Shown here: piece after piece, positions 53,588 to 62,297 of the stretch
How positions within the stretch are numbered: position 1 is the first letter of the stretch
Layout of the letters: every line of letters begins with the position of its first letter
From: Nostoc sp. S4
GTDB lineage: Bacteria > Cyanobacteriota > Cyanobacteriia > Cyanobacteriales > Nostocaceae
Direction of reading: 5' to 3'
NCBI GenBank assembly: GCA_029379225.1
Contig: JAQYWR010000019.1
Location: forward strand, 62,001 to 126,000
Length of the DNA: 64,000 bases
Notes under the pieces: model-generated
What the model saw: only the letters and a program-made list of their open reading frames with translations
The model's database searches: none
What the model was told of the DNA's origin: nothing
Position numbers and translations under genes: made by a program

Positions 53588-54253
53588 TTGAATTTTGAAT
53601 TTCCCAAAGGAGTTGACCACCGACCCCGACTGATTGTTGCTGTTGGAGTCGCAGTATTCGTTTCAGTAATACTTCCACCTGGGCTGCACGTACCAACGCG
53701 AATTCTTTGTGCTTGGAACTGTGGTGCTGACTTTTTCTTAGCCTTAACCTGGTGGAAAATGATCGAGGCTACGCCAGAAAAAACCCGCCGTTATGCCGAG
53801 AGAGATTACGAAGGACGTTTAGCCATATTCTTACTGGCGATCGCAGCAGCTTGTGTTAGTGTGTTAGCGATTGTGTTTTTACTAACTGATAAAAAAGGAC
53901 AATCAACATCTTTGCTTATTTTACACGTCATACTTTCAATTATGACGATTCTCGATTCCTGGTTATTGGTGCATACTATGTTTGCACATCAATATGCACA
54001 TATTTATTATCAACATATTAGTTCTAATCATCCAGAAATCAGCAAAGGTTTAGATTTTCCTAATACCGAATCTCCAAACTACTGGGATTTTTTATATTAT
54101 TCTTTTGTGATTGGCATGACTAGCCAAGTTTCAGATGTGCAGACGACATCAAGCGATATGAGACGTTTGACACTACTGCATGGTATATTATCTTTCTTTT
54201 TCAACACCACAATTTTAGCCATGACGATTAACATCATTGCATCGCTGATTTGA
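53588..54253 (+). CDS. DUF1345 family membrane protein
   Basis: 221 residues with four to five membrane helices. It starts at TTG 53588 (no ATG before the first helix) with FPKGVDHRPRLIVAVGVAVF. NCGADFFLALTWWKMIEATP, ERDYEGRLAIFLLAIAAACV and DSWLLVHTMFAHQYAHIYYQ are typical DUF1345 segments, as is WDFLYYSFVIGMTSQVSDVQ with the conserved Tyr-Phe-x2-x-Gly-x-x-x-Gln-x-Ser-Asp. Function unknown. An inserted MITE-like element follows after 80 bases. Confidence 0.8.
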   Translation: MNFEFPKGVDHRPRLIVAVGVAVFVSVILPPGLHVPTRILCAWNCGADFFLALTWWKMIEATPEKTRRYAERDYEGRLAIFLLAIAAACVSVLAIVFLLTDKKGQSTSLLILHVILSIMTILDSWLLVHTMFAHQYAHIYYQHISSNHPEISKGLDFPNTESPNYWDFLYYSFVIGMTSQVSDVQTTSSDMRRLTLLHGILSFFFNTTILAMTINIIASLI

Positions 54254-54332
54254 AAATTACAGCAGAATTAGTGAATTTACTAATTACCAATTCAGAAGTT
54301 AAATACGCTTTAATCCCACTCCCAAACCCTAA

Positions 54333-54466
54333 TATCATGTCCGGATAATTAACTATAATACTCAAAACCCTACCCCGCAAAAGCTATGCTTTAGCTCCCT
54401 TAAGAGCAAGCTCTTAGGGGTTGGGGGTGGGGTTCTTTTATTATGCGTGATTTGACGGATATCATA
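54333..54466. mobile_element. MITE-like element, TATCATGTCCGG family, copy 3
   Basis: Left end TATCATGTCCGGATAATTAA; right end GACGGATATCATA is an imperfect inverted copy (18 of 26 positions). An inner stem pairs ACCCTACCCC with GGGGTGGGGTT. From here to 54868 no gene is seen (about 400 AT-rich bases). Confidence 0.5.
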
Positions 54467-54868
54467 TAAGAGCGACTTATTAGGGGACATTTGTCGCGAG
54501 CAAATGCTCTTTAGGGTTCTGATGTTGCAACGAAGTGAAAACCGCTATAGTCACAAAATCACAAAATAAGGGACTGACAAATAAAAGATATTCCACTCTT
54601 CACAATTAACGGTCAACAGTCATCAGTAATCAATTTCAAACAAGATAATTTATTTGTTGGAATTACCTAAGTAATTATAACAAATTTGATAATTAATTAG
54701 TTTTTATATGAAGATAGAAAAACTATTTTAATTAATGGGAAACTATTGTGAAAATATCCTAGCAAGAGCTAAAGTAGAGCAATCTGATATCTAAGCACAT
54801 TAAAGCACACCAACTGAGTTTCAGATTGTAATTATAACTGTGAGTAACTTCCAAGGACTATAGACAAA

Positions 54869-56656
54869 TTGCCGTTTAATCGAGAAATTACCAAAGATTT
54901 AGTAGTAAACCATTTGTTGACTATCAACTCGGAACTAACATTTATGCAACTCAATCACAAAATTTTTCTATACTCTTCTCTAGCTGAATTTCCATTACTC
55001 AAAAAAAGTTATACTGCCAAAATTATGGTAGTGGCATTTTTAGGAACTCACGTACCACTTTTGGCTTTAATCTTCAATTTCGTGACTTCCAACTCCTATT
55101 CTTGGGAAATCACAATTCGAGTGCTGCTGAATGCTCTTTTGGCTACTCTAGCAGGGACAGCAGCTACTCTTTGTGCATTACACTATCTACTTGCTCCTGT
55201 AATTTTGACATCTGTGGCATTGCGAGACTATTTGCAAACCAAAAAATTACCACAACTGCCCACAGAATTTGGCGATGAAGCAGGCACACTCATGGCAGAC
55301 ACTTCACAAACTCTGCACAAATTAGATGAGTTGATTAACCAGATTACTAATTATGACAATTTGACTGGGTTGCCGAATCGAGATTTATTCAGCGATCGCC
55401 TTTACCAAAACGTGTCACAATCTCAAAATCCCCAGCAATTAATTGCTGTTCTCTCGCTAGCGATTGATGATTTCACTGCCATCTGTCATGGGTTAAACCA
55501 TGAAACATCGAATCACCTATTAAGAGCAGTTGCCCAACGTTTGACAACCTGTATGGCTAAAACAGATATCCTCGCACGTTTGAGTCAAGATGAGTTTGCG
55601 ATCGCTCACATCAATATATTATCCTTTGAGGATGTAGTCAGTTTAACAAAAATACTACAGACTACACTAACCAAACCCTTCTTTATAGATGGTCAGCAGA
55701 TTCACATCACAGCCAGCGTAGGTATTACAATTAGTGACTTAGGCGATCGTAATAGTGTCGAGCAACTATTGCAGAAGGCTCACATAGCACTGTATCAAGC
55801 AAAACAGCAAGGGTCTAGTCAATACCAGTTTTATTCACCAGAAATTAACGCTCAGTTGCAAGAGCGATTAGCATTAGAAAATGAATTACGTGGGGCACTA
55901 GAGCGTGGCGAAATGGTAGTTTATTACCAACCGCTGATTGATTTGCACACTAGAGAAGTCACAGCAATGGAAGCACTATTGCGCTGGCAGCATCCTAGCA
56001 GAGGTTTAGTTTCTCCAACAAAGTTTATTCCCATTGCCGAACGTAACGGTTTAATCATACCTATCGGTGAATGGGTGTTGCGAACTGCCTGTACCCAAAA
56101 TCGAGAGTGGCAACTTGCTGGACTGCCACCAATTCGCATGTCAGTTAACCTCTCGGCTCGACAATTTGAACAACTAAATTTAGTCGAAGTTGTCAAACAA
56201 ATCTTAGAACAGACACGATTGCAACCATCTTACCTAGAACTGGAAGTCACTGAAAGCTCCTTAATGGCTAATATTGAGCATTCAGTTAAAACCCTCAAAC
56301 AGTTACGAGAACTAGGAATATGGCTAGCTTTGGATGATTTCGGCACTGGTTATTCTTCTCTCAACTATTTGAAGCGCTTTCCTGTGAACATGCTCAAAAT
56401 TGACCGCTCATTTGTGCAAGACGCGACATCAAATTCTGATAGCGCCGCCGTCACCGATGCCATCATTGCATTAGCTAAAAGCCTCCAGTTGAAAATTACA
56501 GCAGAAGGAGTAGAAACTCAACAACAGCTTGACTATTTACAAAAGCGCGGGTGTCAAGAAGGTCAGGGATTCTACTTTGGTATCCCTGCTCCTGCCGACA
56601 CAATCACCGATATACTCAAGCAGAATTCTCTGCAAATACAGAAGATAGCTGCATAA
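54869..56656 (+). CDS. Membrane GGDEF/EAL protein with degenerate GGDEF
   Basis: 595 residues. Two membrane helices (about 52-72 and 83-112), a HAMP-like linker, a GGDEF domain (about 160-325) and an EAL domain (about 335-585). The diguanylate cyclase site reads LSQDEF at 238-243 in place of GGDEF, so it cannot make c-di-GMP; it may bind GTP as a regulatory site. The EAL site is intact: EALLRW at 368-373, [18 protein letters not shown], and an intact EGVETQ, so the protein should hydrolyse c-di-GMP. The start is TTG 54869 with AAGGA upstream; ATG 54944 is an alternative. It probably lowers c-di-GMP in response to a membrane-sensed signal. Confidence 0.88.
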   Translation: MPFNREITKDLVVNHLLTINSELTFMQLNHKIFLYSSLAEFPLLKKSYTAKIMVVAFLGTHVPLLALIFNFVTSNSYSWEITIRVLLNALLATLAGTAATLCALHYLLAPVILTSVALRDYLQTKKLPQLPTEFGDEAGTLMADTSQTLHKLDELINQITNYDNLTGLPNRDLFSDRLYQNVSQSQNPQQLIAVLSLAIDDFTAICHGLNHETSNHLLRAVAQRLTTCMAKTDILARLSQDEFAIAHINILSFEDVVSLTKILQTTLTKPFFIDGQQIHITASVGITISDLGDRNSVEQLLQKAHIALYQAKQQGSSQYQFYSPEINAQLQERLALENELRGALERGEMVVYYQPLIDLHTREVTAMEALLRWQHPSRGLVSPTKFIPIAERNGLIIPIGEWVLRTACTQNREWQLAGLPPIRMSVNLSARQFEQLNLVEVVKQILEQTRLQPSYLELEVTESSLMANIEHSVKTLKQLRELGIWLALDDFGTGYSSLNYLKRFPVNMLKIDRSFVQDATSNSDSAAVTDAIIALAKSLQLKITAEGVETQQQLDYLQKRGCQEGQGFYFGIPAPADTITDILKQNSLQIQKIAA

Positions 56657-56751
56657 TATAGCAGGAGACAGTTCTTGCTGGAGGTAAAAACATTACTCTT
56701 GTTGACATTCACGCTTGTTATTATGTCTTAACCTATATGACTACGGCTATA
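56657..56751 (-). mobile_element. MITE-like element, TATAGC family, copy 5 (inverted)
   Basis: TATAGCAGGAGACAGTTCTT to ATATGACTACGGCTATA, the reverse orientation of copies 1-4. It starts two bases after the GGDEF/EAL stop codon. The interior AACATTACTCTTGTTGACATTCACGCTTG contains the shared core in reverse. Confidence 0.68.
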
Positions 56752-56884
56752 ACTATATCTCTCAAAAGTGCTGTATCTACGTATTTACAGCTTATGCTTG
56801 ACGGCTTTTTTAACTGCATAATAGATTTTTCAAACATCTTCTCAAGGTTTATTACCTTATTCCAAAAGGTCTAATTTTCTTTCT

Positions 56885-59800
56885 TCACCAAGGATTGCCA
56901 ACCATCGTAAATCCAGCCCAATAATAAGGATGCATAAGTGATTGGTTGGGTTCATCAATACTGTCAGCAGGCAAAGGCAAGTTTCCGACTGCTCCCAAAC
57001 CTTGGACTTGACCATCCTTGACGTAAATTTGTCCTTTAGCCATAGCTACTTGAGCCTGTCTCAAAGCTTCTGCCTTAATCGGTGCTGTCCTTAAATTCTG
57101 ATAAAATTTGGTCATCAATGCTGCTGTCCCAGAATCATTAACCGACCAAAGACTGGCAACACTAGTTTTCACACCAGCCAGCACTGCTAAACCCGCAAAC
57201 CCAAGTTCTGACTCTTCATCCCCTAAAGCTGTTCTACAAGCACTCAGCACCATCATCTCTACTTGGGGTTCATTTAACCGCAACTGCCGTAACTGATTCA
57301 AGCGTAACTTGTCCTCCCACAATTGAATATAAGAATTGCTCAAGCCGCCAGTTGCAAAATCGGCATGAGTTGCCATGTGAATAATGCCAAAAGGTTGTTG
57401 ACGACGGACATTTTTGAGATTTTTTAAGGTGGCTTGCTTGTCCAACAATAATTTACCTTGCCAGAGTTTGGACACCAGTGTTGATATTTCAACGGGAACT
57501 GCTGGTAAAGGATCTTGCCCTTGAGTACTTTGAGACACCCCTAGCGCTAAAATTTGAGATTTTCTAATATCTGTATAGACGGTGTTAGTCAAGCTGAGAC
57601 TTGGCATCAAGCCAATACTGTATTTTTCTACTAGAAATTGTTTACCATCGTGAAGCGCTGCCATTGGAGTTGAACGTAAACCAATGTCTGGTAGAAAGAC
57701 TAGATTACCAATCCTTTGCGCTTGTAAATCTGCCTCCACTGGTGCAATCAGCCAGCGATAAAGTTGTTGAGATGAACGCAAGTAACCAGTACGACGACGG
57801 TTTTGTGGACTAACAATTTGGTCGCGAAATTCTTGAGCCACTTGTAAGACTTTGGCTCTGGTGGTATCTGGGATGCGCTTACGAATGGGATCGCCTTTTC
57901 CAGTGACTAGTACTATTTCTAGTTGGTCGCTATCCTGTTGTGATAAAGTATTTAGCTGTTTAGTTCTCTCTGGTATAATCTCCACAGGGACAAAACTGAT
58001 GTACATAAATGCAGGTTTTACACCAGTAGCTTCCTCAATTTTGCGAGCAATTTCTTTGGCATCATCCAATGTTTTTATTTTGGGATTGCGTATGCCTAAA
58101 TGGTCGCTAAAATCATCTGTGAATTTATCTTCCGGAGTAGGATCGGTATTCAGAACGGGGTCATTAACATTAGGATTATTGGAGCCAGGGTTAATCGGTT
58201 CATTTGGTGAATTGCACTGGAATGTGCAAGGAGGAACATCTGGCTTATTCCGCTCCGGTGGCACACTGATGTTGATTCCTACCTGTACGGGTGCTGAAGA
58301 GGATACACCATCGCTTGCACTGATAGCGAAAGCATTTACTAACCCATTAGTATCTGCTGGAGGTGTGTACACCAAAGTATCGCCGCTAGATAATGTAGTA
58401 ACACCAGGGGTCACGGGAGCGCCATTAACAGTCAGATTTCCTGCATTTACTGCATCAACTCGGATGGAGGTATTGTCATTATTAGCATCCGTAACCACGG
58501 CAGCTAAACTACCGAAACTCAAGGTTACTGGCTGATTTGTCTGGGTATCGGGTAATGATAATTTTGGCGTCAGTGTTGGCGGGGTATTGACAGAAGTAAT
58601 CGTGATTCCAATTGGAGTACCGCTAGCATCTCCACCATTAGGCAAGACTGGAAAGCTATTTAAAGGATTGATAAAATTGTCGCCTGTATTAATTGACCCT
58701 GCTATGCCATTGACACTCGCATCACCTACGGTAAATGGTACATTGTCTGGCCCACCATCGTGTTGAATTCTGACAGTACCTCCCGCATTAGGTTGAGCGA
58801 TAAAGCCTATTTGACCAGGAATATATCCACCAGTTGCGATGGTAATACCTGTCCCCAATCCTAGAATCAGTCCATTGGTTAGCACTTGCACATTGCCACC
58901 TTGGACAGTAGTATTATCAATACCAAAGTTGTTAGCTATGGCTTGAGTGTTGATGGTGGTAAAACGAATATTGCTGCCAAAGCTATTGGTAGTTTGTAAA
59001 CTAACGTTGCCACCTGTAGCACTTGCAGTCCCATCGACTCCGGTAGCACTAGCTGAGGCATTAATGGCATCATTAACAGTGATATTATCTCTGGCAGTTA
59101 AGCTGATTGCACCAGCCGTGCCAGTAAAATTGCCACCTCCTTCCTTGATTACAGACGAGTTAATTGCCCCTGTGGTGATACTACCATTTGTGGTTGTTTC
59201 TACTACATTGCCACCCGAACCTGAGTTAAAACCATTATTTGAAGAAGTATTAATTGTACTTGTGAGGATATTACCTGCGGCAGTTAAACTTACTGTTCCA
59301 GCCGTATTATTCTTTGCAAATCCTTGATTATTGCTAGTATCGAGGTTATTTAGAGTAATGCCACCAGTAGTACTTTGGACTATAATATTCGCTGCCGAGT
59401 AGCCCTGACCACTGGCGATAATGTTGCCCGCAGTTATGTCACCAATCGCAGACAAGGTGACATTGCCGCTATTACCAGAAAAATTAGTAGTTGTATCTAG
59501 ATTTCCTAGTAATAGGCTAGCTCCAGAAATGTTTATTGCTCCTCCGTTAGTCTTAATTGTGTTGGTAGGATCGACAAAGTTTACAGAACCGTTTTGTGAG
59601 GAGAGGTTGAAGCTACCGCCAGTACCCAAGTTTAATGTCGCAACACCAGCTGCGGTAGTTACTCCAGGTGTAGCTCCAGTGATGTCATTAATGGTAATAT
59701 TACCTGTGGCTTGTAAGTTGATATTTGCACCGGACGCTGCGATCGCACCCCATGAAACGGTATTAGCCCCAATATCTGCATCGCCAAAAGCAATATTGCC

Positions 59801-61984
59801 AGCTGTAGCATCAAAATCACCTGTCCCGGCTGCACCATCGATAATAGTTAATGTGCTGGGGTCTAGTAATAAAGTGCCAAAGTTCCCTTTAGGCGCAAAA
59901 GTATCTACCACACCGTTGAAGGTCAAGAAATTTTTGCCCGATACTTCTACAAAACCACCATTGCCAGAATTTGCTCCTCCACGAGCCGAAATGTTACCAA
60001 AAAACTGGGTTGTGTCATTACCCCAAACAATCACGCGTCCACCGTTCCCATGCAATTTACTATCGGTATTAATCGCAGAGTTAGAGTTAACGTAAGTCTG
60101 CTCGGCATTGGGTAAAGTTCCCTTACCCTGGTAATCGCCGCCAATTAGTACAGTACCGCCACCATTGGTTCCAGAGGCGTTAATATTAGCATCAATCACC
60201 CCTACTTTTTTACCCAAAACACTTACTGTTCCACCTGTTTGACTTGATACATTTACTTTGCCAGAAACAATGGTTGTACCTGGAGTTGGGGGAATTTTAA
60301 TGTTAGAGCCTGTGAGTTGCACAGTTCCATCAGGATTAGCAGTTAACCCAGTGTTACCAACGGTGAGCAATTCTGGTAAAGATGCAATGGGAATTGTCCA
60401 GTTGTTGGGTTGATTGCTACTAGAAGCTAGTGGCTGAATTTCCAGACTCAGCACATTTCCTGGCTGACTCAGACGCACCCAATTTTGACCTGGTACGGAT
60501 GAGACGGTAATCTGTCCTCCTGGTGCTGAAAGTTGCCCAGTATTTACCACCGTACCGCCCAATAAATTCAAGTTCTGCCCATTACCGACTGTCAAGTTCC
60601 CTGCATTGACAATCGCTCCTGGTTGGCTAGTACTAAAGGCAAATCCATTGGGGTTTCCTACTAAATTAATGTAGTCATTCACATCGATGGCGTTAAACCA
60701 ACTACTGCCAAAACCTATTCCGTTGGCTGTTGTCACCGTGAAAGCACCAGGTACATTTAAGCTGGCGTTTGCTCCAAAAATAAATCCGGCTGGATTCATC
60801 AAGAACAAATTAGGGTTACCACCAGTTACCTGAATTAAGCCGTTAATGATGGAAGGATTACCACCTGTGATTCGACCCAGGATATTTTGTAACGCCGGAC
60901 TAGCTTTAAAGTTGGCGATTTGTTCTGGTGAAATTCCAAACTGTTGAAAGCTGTGGAACAGGTTTGCACCATCTCTAGAAGTTGTACCGCCTGTGATATC
61001 AAGTCGGTTGCCGTTGGGAGTTACAATTGTGTTTGTACCATCAGCCGCAGGAACAATTTGCTGTGCTTGGGCTAATCTGGGACTGATAGCACTCAGCAGT
61101 GGGGCAATAACTAGTACTGAAGCGGCGATACTAGAGAGTAAAGATTTTTTACAATAAATCAGAACTTCTGTGCAGAGGTCTTCTTTCCCCTCTGCTCCCC
61201 ATCCCCTCTGCCCCTCTGCCTCTTTTTTGTGCCGCAAGATGAAGCGACCTGTGGACAATTCTACATCGATTTGTAACTTATTTGCTAATCCGCGTCGCCA
61301 AAGAGCTTGGGCGATCGCCTTCTGTGACCAAAGTATTTGTTCTGTTCTTCTAGTAATAGAGATGTTTTGCGAATGAATCCGGTAGAAGTAGAGAGGCTGT
61401 TTAACTCGCCGCACTTGGGCGACTTCCGAAAGTCTTAAACACAAATCGTAATCATAGCAAGTATCATTAAAGGACGCATCGACACCTCCCGCTCGGTCGT
61501 AAACACAACGACGCATCAGGCGGAAGTGAAAAGTCATGAAGTTGACTAACAGTCCTTCTTTTGAGTAGGGAATGTCACAGCGATGACCGTAATCGAGAAC
61601 TTTGCCGTCTGCATCGATATTTAAGTAGTCGGTGTAAACAAATCCCGTTTCTGGGTGGCGATTAAGTATTGTAGCGGTTTCGGCTAAGGCAGTAGGGGCG
61701 AGGATATCATCATTGTCAACTATCCCGATGTAACTACCACTAGTTTGCTTAATTGCTGCTTTACAAGCCGCAGCAACTCCTTGATGGTGTGCTTGGATTA
61801 CCCGCACTCGCCCATCTTGTTGAGCAAATACTTTGGCGATCGCCACCGAACCATCACAAGAGCCATCATCCCAGATTAGTAGCTCAAAATCTTGCCATGT
61901 CTGCGCTAAGACACTGGCGATCGCTTCTTGAAGGTAAGCTTCCCGGTTGTAATTGACGATGACAATGGAAATCAGTGGTGACAT
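56885..61984 (-). CDS. Fusion: GT2 glycosyltransferase + TPS haemagglutinin passenger + CHAT protease
   Basis: 1699 residues in one open frame. Residues 1-250 form a family-2 glycosyltransferase (SPLISIVIVNYNREAYLQEA, DNDD near 90-93, YDYDLCLRLSEV). Residues 253-272 are a low-complexity linker (KKEAEGQRGWGAEGKEDL) coded by purine-rich repeat DNA at about 61165-61230. Residues 279-308 are a complete Sec signal peptide (KKSLLSSIAASVLVIAPLLS, ending AQA). Then comes a two-partner-secretion domain (GGTTSRDGANLFHSFQQFGI, NPAGFIFGANASL) and a Gly/Asn/Thr-rich passenger to about 1330. The end (about 1370-1699) is a CHAT caspase-like domain with His1540 in MATHADF and Cys1583 in LSACRTALGD. A signal peptide inside a protein makes little sense, so I think two neighbouring genes were joined when a repeat removed the first stop. 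The secreted part pairs with the divergent TpsB gene. Confidence 0.85.
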   Translation of the reverse strand: MSPLISIVIVNYNREAYLQEAIASVLAQTWQDFELLIWDDGSCDGSVAIAKVFAQQDGRVRVIQAHHQGVAAACKAAIKQTSGSYIGIVDNDDILAPTALAETATILNRHPETGFVYTDYLNIDADGKVLDYGHRCDIPYSKEGLLVNFMTFHFRLMRRCVYDRAGGVDASFNDTCYDYDLCLRLSEVAQVRRVKQPLYFYRIHSQNISITRRTEQILWSQKAIAQALWRRGLANKLQIDVELSTGRFILRHKKEAEGQRGWGAEGKEDLCTEVLIYCKKSLLSSIAASVLVIAPLLSAISPRLAQAQQIVPAADGTNTIVTPNGNRLDITGGTTSRDGANLFHSFQQFGISPEQIANFKASPALQNILGRITGGNPSIINGLIQVTGGNPNLFLMNPAGFIFGANASLNVPGAFTVTTANGIGFGSSWFNAIDVNDYINLVGNPNGFAFSTSQPGAIVNAGNLTVGNGQNLNLLGGTVVNTGQLSAPGGQITVSSVPGQNWVRLSQPGNVLSLEIQPLASSSNQPNNWTIPIASLPELLTVGNTGLTANPDGTVQLTGSNIKIPPTPGTTIVSGKVNVSSQTGGTVSVLGKKVGVIDANINASGTNGGGTVLIGGDYQGKGTLPNAEQTYVNSNSAINTDSKLHGNGGRVIVWGNDTTQFFGNISARGGANSGNGGFVEVSGKNFLTFNGVVDTFAPKGNFGTLLLDPSTLTIIDGAAGTGDFDATAGNIAFGDADIGANTVSWGAIAASGANINLQATGNITINDITGATPGVTTAAGVATLNLGTGGSFNLSSQNGSVNFVDPTNTIKTNGGAINISGASLLLGNLDTTTNFSGNSGNVTLSAIGDITAGNIIASGQGYSAANIIVQSTTGGITLNNLDTSNNQGFAKNNTAGTVSLTAAGNILTSTINTSSNNGFNSGSGGNVVETTTNGSITTGAINSSVIKEGGGNFTGTAGAISLTARDNITVNDAINASASATGVDGTASATGGNVSLQTTNSFGSNIRFTTINTQAIANNFGIDNTTVQGGNVQVLTNGLILGLGTGITIATGGYIPGQIGFIAQPNAGGTVRIQHDGGPDNVPFTVGDASVNGIAGSINTGDNFINPLNSFPVLPNGGDASGTPIGITITSVNTPPTLTPKLSLPDTQTNQPVTLSFGSLAAVVTDANNDNTSIRVDAVNAGNLTVNGAPVTPGVTTLSSGDTLVYTPPADTNGLVNAFAISASDGVSSSAPVQVGINISVPPERNKPDVPPCTFQCNSPNEPINPGSNNPNVNDPVLNTDPTPEDKFTDDFSDHLGIRNPKIKTLDDAKEIARKIEEATGVKPAFMYISFVPVEIIPERTKQLNTLSQQDSDQLEIVLVTGKGDPIRKRIPDTTRAKVLQVAQEFRDQIVSPQNRRRTGYLRSSQQLYRWLIAPVEADLQAQRIGNLVFLPDIGLRSTPMAALHDGKQFLVEKYSIGLMPSLSLTNTVYTDIRKSQILALGVSQSTQGQDPLPAVPVEISTLVSKLWQGKLLLDKQATLKNLKNVRRQQPFGIIHMATHADFATGGLSNSYIQLWEDKLRLNQLRQLRLNEPQVEMMVLSACRTALGDEESELGFAGLAVLAGVKTSVASLWSVNDSGTAALMTKFYQNLRTAPIKAEALRQAQVAMAKGQIYVKDGQVQGLGAVGNLPLPADSIDEPNQSLMHPYYWAGFTMVGNPW

Positions 61985-62145
61985 CGAAGAAATCCCAGTT
62001 TTCTACCTGTTATTAGAATATAATCCTCAGGGCTTTCACTTAGGTAATCATTGCTATTTATTATTTTTTAGTTACAAATTTTCTTAAATTGGAATGTCAA
62101 AAATGTGATATTCAGATATTTATGCACCCCAAATTAGTAAATAGT

Positions 62146-62249
62146 TATAGCAGGAGGCAGGAGGAACAAGGCAGGAGGTAAAACTATTACTGCTCCTAAC
62201 TAACATTCACGCTTGTCATTATGTCCTAACTTATATGACTACGGCTATA
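62146..62249 (-). mobile_element. MITE-like element, TATAGC family, copy 6 (inverted)
   Basis: TATAGCAGGAGGCAGGAGGA to TTATATGACTACGGCTATA. Contains two CAGGAGG runs. It sits in the divergent promoter region between the CHAT fusion and the TpsB gene, about 50 bases before the TpsB start. Confidence 0.7.
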
Positions 62250-62297
62250 TCTGTTCGCTAATAACTGATAACTGTTCAGCCACCCCACCGAGGATCA

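Noticed and set aside
57852-60095. Long plus-strand ORFs opposite the TPS passenger
   Set aside because: They mirror the biased Gly/Asn/Thr-rich codons of the passenger on the other strand; no ribosome-binding sites or domain patterns.
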